DNA of 64,000 bases. Origin: Hanleya hanleyi. Its lineage: Eukaryota; Mollusca; Polyplacophora; Lepidopleurida; Hanleyidae. This document shows, piece by piece, positions 57,941-64,000 of this stretch; the first letter of the stretch is position 1; every line of letters starts with the position of its first letter. Where the stretch lies: assembly GCA_036873755.1 (NCBI GenBank), contig JAVTVY010018916.1, positions 1 through 64,000 of the forward strand. The letters are read 5' to 3'. Position numbers and translations under genes: made by a program. The notes beneath the pieces were generated by a model. It ran no database searches. It had not been told where the DNA came from and saw only the letters and a program-made list of their open reading frames with translations.

Positions 57941-58687
57941 ACTCTGGTCATACTGACACGATTTAACCTGAGGAGTCAGTCTGACATACCTGAGGATGAG
58001 TAAATGACCTCAGTAATAATGACAGGTAAAACAAACAGGTGTCTTACAGGATTGGCCTGGGCCATGACTGGTCTAATAACCTACATGTAGATTCATGATG
58101 TAGATAAGCAAAATATAACCCACACTCCAGACAGAGCAGGACACCCACTGAGCATGTTGAGTCATACTATTGTCATATCACAAGTCCATTCAAATATAGA
58201 TGGGGTTTTCATTAACAAACTTGGAAAAGGTTAGAGACATAATAATTAGAGTTTAATTATTATTCCTTCAGGATTTTGATTTACCAGACCCCTAATATAC
58301 ATGTTATAACAAATTTCTTTAAAAAAATTAAACATTAAAAACCATATCAACTCTATCTTATTCTTCAAAAAATCTGATGGCAATTTGGCATTCTACCCTA
58401 CATGTAAGCAAGCTGAGAGTTAGACTTTGTGTTTCCAGCTTTAATCATCATAGTTAATGCATGATTTGACTTGTAGAGTTCATACAATCATGATCATAAC
58501 CATGTAGTTCAATAAAATTATTATAGAATTGACAAGCTATAATAAAGAAATTCCATTATGTTTTCCTCGCCGGCCATGGTAATAATAAGAAGAACATGGT
58601 TATCCTGGTATTAATTTATGTAATTTGACAAGTTTATTGCAATATTCCAAACATTAATGTAGTACGTACTTGTATACCTCACTACTA

Positions 58688-58942
58688 AACAGTGCAACAA
58701 AAGTAAGTCCCCCCCTAAACGATGTTTGATATCTTCCAAGATATTTTCCAGATCCTGATGAATTTTTGCACACACTAGCCCAGTAACCAGCCCCACACGG
58801 TATATCAAGGATTAATACGTAGGTGTAGTTGTACGCAAATGAGCATGCGCAAACTGGGAATCGGTCCAATTTTGAAAAGTTCATGAACAGATTAATCCAG
58901 ACTTTTCAATGTCAAATCGTTATTTCATCACAGAATTCGATC
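58688..58942 (+). repeat. Left 255-bp terminal inverted repeat of the Tc1 element
   Basis: Mirrors 60314-60568 without gaps. By eye only two differences: G/A near position 15 and C/T near position 250. Confidence 0.85.
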
Positions 58943-59135
58943 AACCAGTCATGAAATATTCGTGTGGTTGGGCATCCAGGACATGTCAACCACCACAAGA
59001 AATTCATGCGGTTTCACATAACGGGTTTTACGTAATTTGATGTCCGAGATGGTCAATAAAAACGGTCTCATACCTGAATATCCCATATTTCTGCCCACAA
59101 GACTTGGGCATTCAGTTGAAGTTCTGTGGTAAACC

Positions 59136-60150
59136 ATGCCTCGTTTATCCAATATGGATAGGGCTGTTGCAATTGGTCTGTTGGAGGCTAACACCCCTGT
59201 AAAACAGGTTGCTCGTCGAATGGGGGTAACACCTAAAGCAATTCGCAAATTGCAAGCAAAGTTTCGTGCTACAGGGGATGTGAAGGATCTACCAAAAAGT
59301 GGAAGGCCCAGGACGACCACACGACGACAAGACCGTCGAATCGTTAACGTCACACTGAGGAACAGAACGTTATCAGGTATGAGGGCCTCGGTGTGCCACA
59401 AAAAAATCGAATACCATTTTCTGATGTAGCGCAGATCCAACTCGTTCCGTTAAACACGACTCACTCACTCCTCAATTCACCTAACTCCCATTCTGAATTT
59501 CAGCACGAGAGGTCCGAGATCAAATAAGAGCAGATGCTGGTGCCGGCGCTAGGAGAGTGAGTGCTCAAACAGTTAGGAGACGCCTAAAAGCCGTCGGATT
59601 GCGTGCTAGGCGTATGGTGAAGAAGGCTTCTCTGCTCCGCCGTCATAAGATAGCGCGTCTGCAGTGGGCAAGAAATCATGTTCGGTGGACCAGACGACAG
59701 TGGGGCAATGTTCTCTTCAGTGACGAAACGCGTGTCTGTCTCCGTCACGTTGACGGTAGGAGGCGTGTGTGGCGTCGTCAGGGAGAGCAGCATGCCGAGT
59801 GTTGCGTGCAACCAGTAACGGCCTTTGGTGGTGGCAGCGTAATGGTCTGGGCAGGCATTAGTTTGACCGGTAAAACCGATCTGGTGCCGATTCAGGGGAA
59901 CTTGAACGCTAATCGCTACGTGACTGAAGTTCTTCGACCACAGGTTTTGCCCTACGCAGGTGCCGTTGGGGATGGATTTGTCTTCATGGACGACAATGCG
60001 CATCCACATCGGGCAAGGATTGTTAATGGCTTCTTCCAAACTGAAGGCATTGACCACATGCAGTGGCCCGCCAGTTCTCCGGATCTCAATCCCATCGAAC
60101 ATCTTTGGGATCAGCTGAAACAATCGGTCTATCGTCGAGTCAAATCTTGA
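59136..60150 (+). CDS. Tc1/mariner transposase (DD34E), with an apparent 127-bp intron and a C-terminal frameshift
   Basis: Exon 1 (59136-59376) begins MPRLSNMDRAVAIGLLEA and carries the helix-turn-helix (VKQVARRMGVTPKAI) and GRPRTTTRRQ hook. Intron 59377-59503 has GTATGA...TTTCAG; joining it gives TLS-AREVRDQIRADAG, the expected uninterrupted Tc1 sequence. Exon 2 has the catalytic triad: FSDETRV (Asp), FMDDNAHPHRA (Asp) and PIEHLWDQL (Glu), 34 residues apart. A one-base shift near 60137-60143 makes it stop at 60150 (295 residues). The remaining 45 residues are open in another frame to 60280. The enzyme cuts and pastes the element at TA sites. This copy is probably inactive because of the shift. 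Confidence 0.85.
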
Positions 60151-60280
60151 TGACGTGAGACGCCTGCTTCAGGAGGAGTGGTTAGCCATCCCGCAACGTC
60201 GGATCGCAAGCCTCATCAACACCATGCGAGCACATTGTCGAAATGTCATCCAATGTCGTGGCGGTTACACGCGATTTTAA
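60143..60280 (+). pseudogene. Frameshifted C-terminal tail of the Tc1 transposase
   Basis: Reads NLDDVRRLLQEEWLAIPQ to CRGGYTRF and TAA, the normal Tc1 end, in the +1 frame relative to the main ORF. Joined to it, length would be about 340 residues, the usual size of the family. Confidence 0.8.
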
Positions 60281-60313
60281 TGATTACTGACCGTCGAGAT
60301 ACGGAGTCAACAT

Positions 60314-60568
60314 GATCAAATTCTGTGATGAAATAACGATTTGACATTGAAAAGTCTGGATTAATCTGTTCATGAACTTTTCAAAATTGGACCGATTCCC
60401 AGTTTGCGCATGCTCATTTGCGTACAACTACACCTACGTATTAATCCTTGATATACCGTGTGGGGCTGGTTACTGGGCTAGTGTGTGCAAAAATTCATCA
60501 GGATCTGGAAAATATCTTGGAAGATATCAAACATCGTTTAGGGGGGGACTTATTTTTGTTGCACTGTT
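60314..60568 (-). repeat. Right 255-bp terminal inverted repeat of the Tc1 element
   Basis: The reverse complement of the left repeat. Contains GAGCATGCGCAAACTGGGAA in minus sense, close to the middle of the repeat, like the internal transposase-binding sites of long-repeat Tc1 elements. Confidence 0.85.
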
Positions 60569-60574
60569 TATAAA

Positions 60575-61560
60575 ATGAGCTGTACTTTTTTATATAATAC
60601 CGGTACAGTCTTAGATATAAATTTAAAACAAGAAAATATTCCTTTCTGGTCCCAAACTAATACAGACCGAGAGATTACTGTCTGTTGAAATGCAACATGA
60701 ATGTTCCAAAATCAAACTCTCTAGCCTTGAAATGTGCAAAACGACATCAATGTTTTCACATGGCATCTTGCCAAGGTTAGGCATCAGGCAATGCTTTAAC
60801 AATAGCAATACCACAAAAATCTGAAAATAGATGCAGTCACTTTCAAAATGCTGAAAAACCAAACAATGTGGAAGATGTTACTGTTCCGAAGTAAATAATA
60901 AATAGACATTTGCAAGCAAAAGGCATCATCTCAAGTCTTTGAATAAAACAATATTGCAGTATTGACTATGTAAACTTTAGCGTAAACCCAAACGTCGCAT
61001 GGGGAAGTTCATCATGTTAGAATCTTCAAACCAGGAACACCATGTGCAATACAGCTTGTCAGGTAGCCTTTCCAGGTTTAACAAGGTTTCCTACATGTAG
61101 TCACCTATTGTGTGGTATCACAAATATGCAGCCCTATCAAGTTCAAATGTTTAAATAGGACACAAAATTTATGGTTTTAATGAATGCAATTAAATCTTTA
61201 TGTAGCCAATTAATAGTAAGCAATGTGATCTCCCCTGCTAATTCTGTCTGTGTATTGTATGAATGGCTGCATTGTATGAATCACGCTCACAATCAGGACA
61301 ATGGGAGATTAATCAATACCTGTACATGTACCCGCATAATCAATCACGATGAATTGTTTTGATTAACGAGTCAAGTGGAGAATGTGTACAATGTACATTA
61401 TATACAGTGAGTTACATGAACATAGAAATGTATGGTGTTAGCAGATCCTGGCTGAGAACAGGAATTCATATAAACCCAACAACATCGCATAGATTAGTGT
61501 AATCAGGATTGGTGTATAGCTACATGTATATTACGTTAATTCTCCTTTCAATCACAGGAA
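60575..61560. other. Non-coding stretch
   Basis: No supported exon or repeat is seen. Short open frames lack motifs. Confidence 0.35.
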
Positions 61561-61684
61561 GTGAAATTCCCCGTAAAAAAGGGGGGTTATCAAATTTTGC
61601 AACAAGAAATTGACAAATTCAAAAGGGTCTAAAACCATGAAAATAATCCATGATTTGATTATTTCTTTGTTATTTTAAAGATTT

Positions 61685-61800
61685 TAGAGAGTGATCAAAG
61701 TTATTAGACCGACATTGGATTTTGTCCACAAAATTCAGGAGATTGAATTCTAATCATGCTAATACTAGGGTGATTGAATTATTAGAGGATTGACTGCACC
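61685..61800. repeat. Dispersed repeat end related to 11205-11310
   Basis: GAGTGATCAAAGTTATTAGA and GGTGATTGAATTATTAGAGG match 11219-11310. Ends GATTGACTGCA. Probably terminal sequence of a DNA transposon. Confidence 0.45.
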
Positions 61801-61809
61801 CTCTGGAAC

Positions 61810-64000
61810 CAATATAGACAGGGTAGCTGCATGTACATGTGTAAGATGTGTATTGCGTGTTTTTAAACTGCCTAGCCTGTGCCATTTCAACCCTACCAGG
61901 CCTTGGGGTCATTTTGACCCTATTTGCATAACCCCGTCAGAGAATGATCAATCATGGGTAAATTCAAAATGGCGGTCATGTGGGATATCAGAAAAGTGAT
62001 GTTTTCGTCATATTCCTTGAAAATTCCTGCTTTTCCACGAGGAAAGTTGTACAAAAACTATTCTATATCACATCACATAATTATTTACCAATTTATCATG
62101 CAGTGTTTGCGAAGAAATCACATAACTAAATTCAAAAAATCTTACCAACAACTGACCAATAAATCAGCCATAATATGCCTTTATTGAAATGACGTCACTG
62201 TCATCAAAGTGGCCAGCTTCGATTTTTTTTACATTTCTGGTAGAGCTAAGCTCCCTAGCTCAAGGAGTAGGAGAAATAATCAGGAGATTGTCCGTCGTGC
62301 TTTCAGCCTGCGACTTTTCCTTGCCTGGGAAATTTTTATTATCTACATGTAATTCACGAGTCCTGCATAATCCATTTAGTCTAGATGGATACATAAATGA
62401 TATTTGTACAGAACAATGGAACGGCCAATATGATTAATCTCCACAGGTCACTTCCTGATATTTGCAGTACTAAGAAATGACTAAAGATTTAAAATCACAC
62501 CAGGTTTACAAGTTTAATAGGCAAGTGAAACAGGACAACTGGTCATCATGTATGCATGGTCATGGACCAAAATCATGTGTCACAGGAAGTGAAACAAATC
62601 AGGAACTATTCTAGGTGAATACATTTTTATTGTTCATGTTGATATTGATAGATAATAAAGTACAATACTCTATTATTTATGGGTTAGCTGTATGGAAGTA
62701 TTTTAAGTTATGAATACTCATGAATATGTCTCTCATAACTCACATGTGAGCATGGTAAGTGCATAGACAAAGAGGTTATAATGTTCTGTATGAAAAATTT
62801 ACACAATTATATTGGACATTTTTATCATATTTTGACCTGTTAAATGAAGTTGCAGAAATGTCGCATAACAAAATGACATACCCATCACTTTGTGCCAAAA
62901 AATCACGTGCCGAACTGTCCCGACATGACCGTGCCCCAAACTCCTGGCACCTACACCCTAATGCTGTCAACTAGTCTGAGCTTCAGCAGACCGTATCCTT
63001 CCTAATAGCAGTTCCGTATTTCTGCCCGCCGCCAAACGCAATTTTATCGAGTAAAAGTGAGAAAGCAGCATCATACGGTAGCGAACAAGCACCAAGGAAT
63101 GGGTTACCAGAGATTAATCACTGGCCATCAGTTTCGGGAGTGAATATACAACAACAATGTTTAGCGTCTTTTGGGTGTAGGGTTATGCAGGAGTATTTTA
63201 AAACAAAAAATCCCCACACCCCCAACCTCGGGCAAGAGTCAGGCTTATTGGAGATTACCTCAGTGGGGATTCACAAGAAGTTTATGCCCCATGGGGTGGG
63301 GCTTTCACACATTTTCAGTCCTGTTTATGTTGGGATTCAGATAACCTTTTACAAAGGGATGGGATATTAAATGAATTTGATTTATGTTTAGGTGGGAATT
63401 CATTTCAACGTTTTGCCCCAGGTGGTAGGGCATTGAAGCAGGTTAACAACTCCAATTTGCTCAGTCCCAACTATAAACCCGGAGGATGCATGGGTGGGAG
63501 GGGGGGTTCGGACTAGCATGGAAAGTGCATTATTGGAGTGCAGGAATGCATCACTGGAGGTCACCATTACTTTTGACGCATTTTTATGTGAATTTTCTCA
63601 ATGTTGATAGAAATATGCATTTCTATGCATTTGATCTAAAATACAAAACTTTAGGGGGTAATTCCGGACCATTCAATAGGGGGAGTGGGGGGGGGGGGGG
63701 AGTTCTAATTTTTGGAAAAGCTCTTGTACCAAGATGGTGGAGTTGTTTACATTTCTCGGCTGCATTTGGAATGCGTAGTCTTTCTGTGGTAATGTTGGTG
63801 TATTGCAAACGTGGATGGACCTTACACTGTGACAGTTCGATTTAGTGTGTGTAACGTTAACGTTTTATTTTCGTCAGTGAATCGCCTTCAATCATACGGC
63901 ATGCATGACTCTGATACTATAATCAGTCATGTTACTTGACCAGTGTTGACATGCTTGACTACCCCCCCCCCCCAACTCGACTCCCACACCTCTCAAGAAG
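61810..64000. other. Non-coding stretch to the window end
   Basis: G runs at about 63683-63702 and C runs at 63962. I searched for the missing EFHD first exon on the minus strand and did not see its EF-hand approach motif. No gene supported. Confidence 0.35.

Larger units (their letters stand above)
58688..60568 (+). mobile_element. Tc1-type DNA transposon with 255-bp terminal inverted repeats
   Basis: Flanked by TA (58686-58687 and 60569-60570). It starts AACAGTGCAACAAAA and ends TTTTGTTGCACTGTT. The transposase lies between. It sits upstream of the EFHD exons, so probably in the first intron of that gene. Confidence 0.9.

Noticed and set aside
58949..60123. Minus-strand ORFs of 163 and 179 codons in the Tc1 element
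   Set aside because: Antisense shadows of the transposase; the plus strand has the DD34E motifs.
55300..64000. Missing first exon of the EFHD gene
   Set aside because: No minus-strand frame with the expected approach to EF-hand 1 was found; it probably lies beyond the window.

Overview
The window looks like the nuclear genome of a marine invertebrate, most likely a mollusc. It is AT-rich, its genes have spliceosomal introns, and it is crowded with eukaryotic transposable elements. The mollusc call rests on the tail shared by two SINE copies (18804-19020 and 40645-40880), which I recall as typical of molluscan SINEs, and on the general repeat spectrum. Bacterial features are absent. Only two host genes can be supported with splice junctions. 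Most of the remaining sequence is mobile-element or repeat DNA.

Layout. 1-4455 is a GC-rich island that ends abruptly. It holds two tandem copies of a cassette: MEF2-like site, TATA box, initiator, C2H2 zinc-finger ORF, conserved 3' hairpin and poly(A) signal. The first ORF is intact; the second has one in-frame stop. Arrays of YY1-like, CRE-like and NRF1-like sites surround the cassettes. 4455-18400 is AT-rich DNA with a LINE 3' remnant and long runs of (CCGT)-associated tandem repeats. 18400-23520 is a decayed non-LTR retrotransposon with a 5S-derived SINE and three inverted-repeat elements inserted in it. 24530-27000 holds foldback elements and a CACTCAAG-rich repeat family. 27135-32704 is a five-exon gene for a secreted, cysteine-containing protein of about 276 residues. 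33626-35990 holds an intact tyrosine-recombinase (Crypton-like, DUF3504-type) ORF flanked by inverted repeats. 38220-39700 is a decayed Polinton/Maverick fragment (integrase, chromodomain, packaging-type ATPase). 41480-42136 is a MITE full of GTGTTC/GAACAC motifs. 49244-53946 (minus strand) carries the last three coding exons of the EFHD1/EFHD2 (swiprosin) gene; its first exon is not visible here. Upstream of those exons lie a 1.3-kb array of 33-bp repeats, a 157-bp-unit tandem array, and a young-looking Tc1 transposon (58688-60568) with 255-bp inverted repeats.

How it fits together. The two host genes are separate and share no visible pathway. The secreted gene sits just downstream of NK2-type motif repeats, which may or may not regulate it. 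The strongest candidates for undescribed biology are the 1-4455 two-cassette element, the group of hairpin-capped (CCGT) repeats with a shared sequence skeleton, and the TIR-flanked tyrosine recombinase. All exon joins, repeat counts and similarities were read by eye; no alignment or database search was run.
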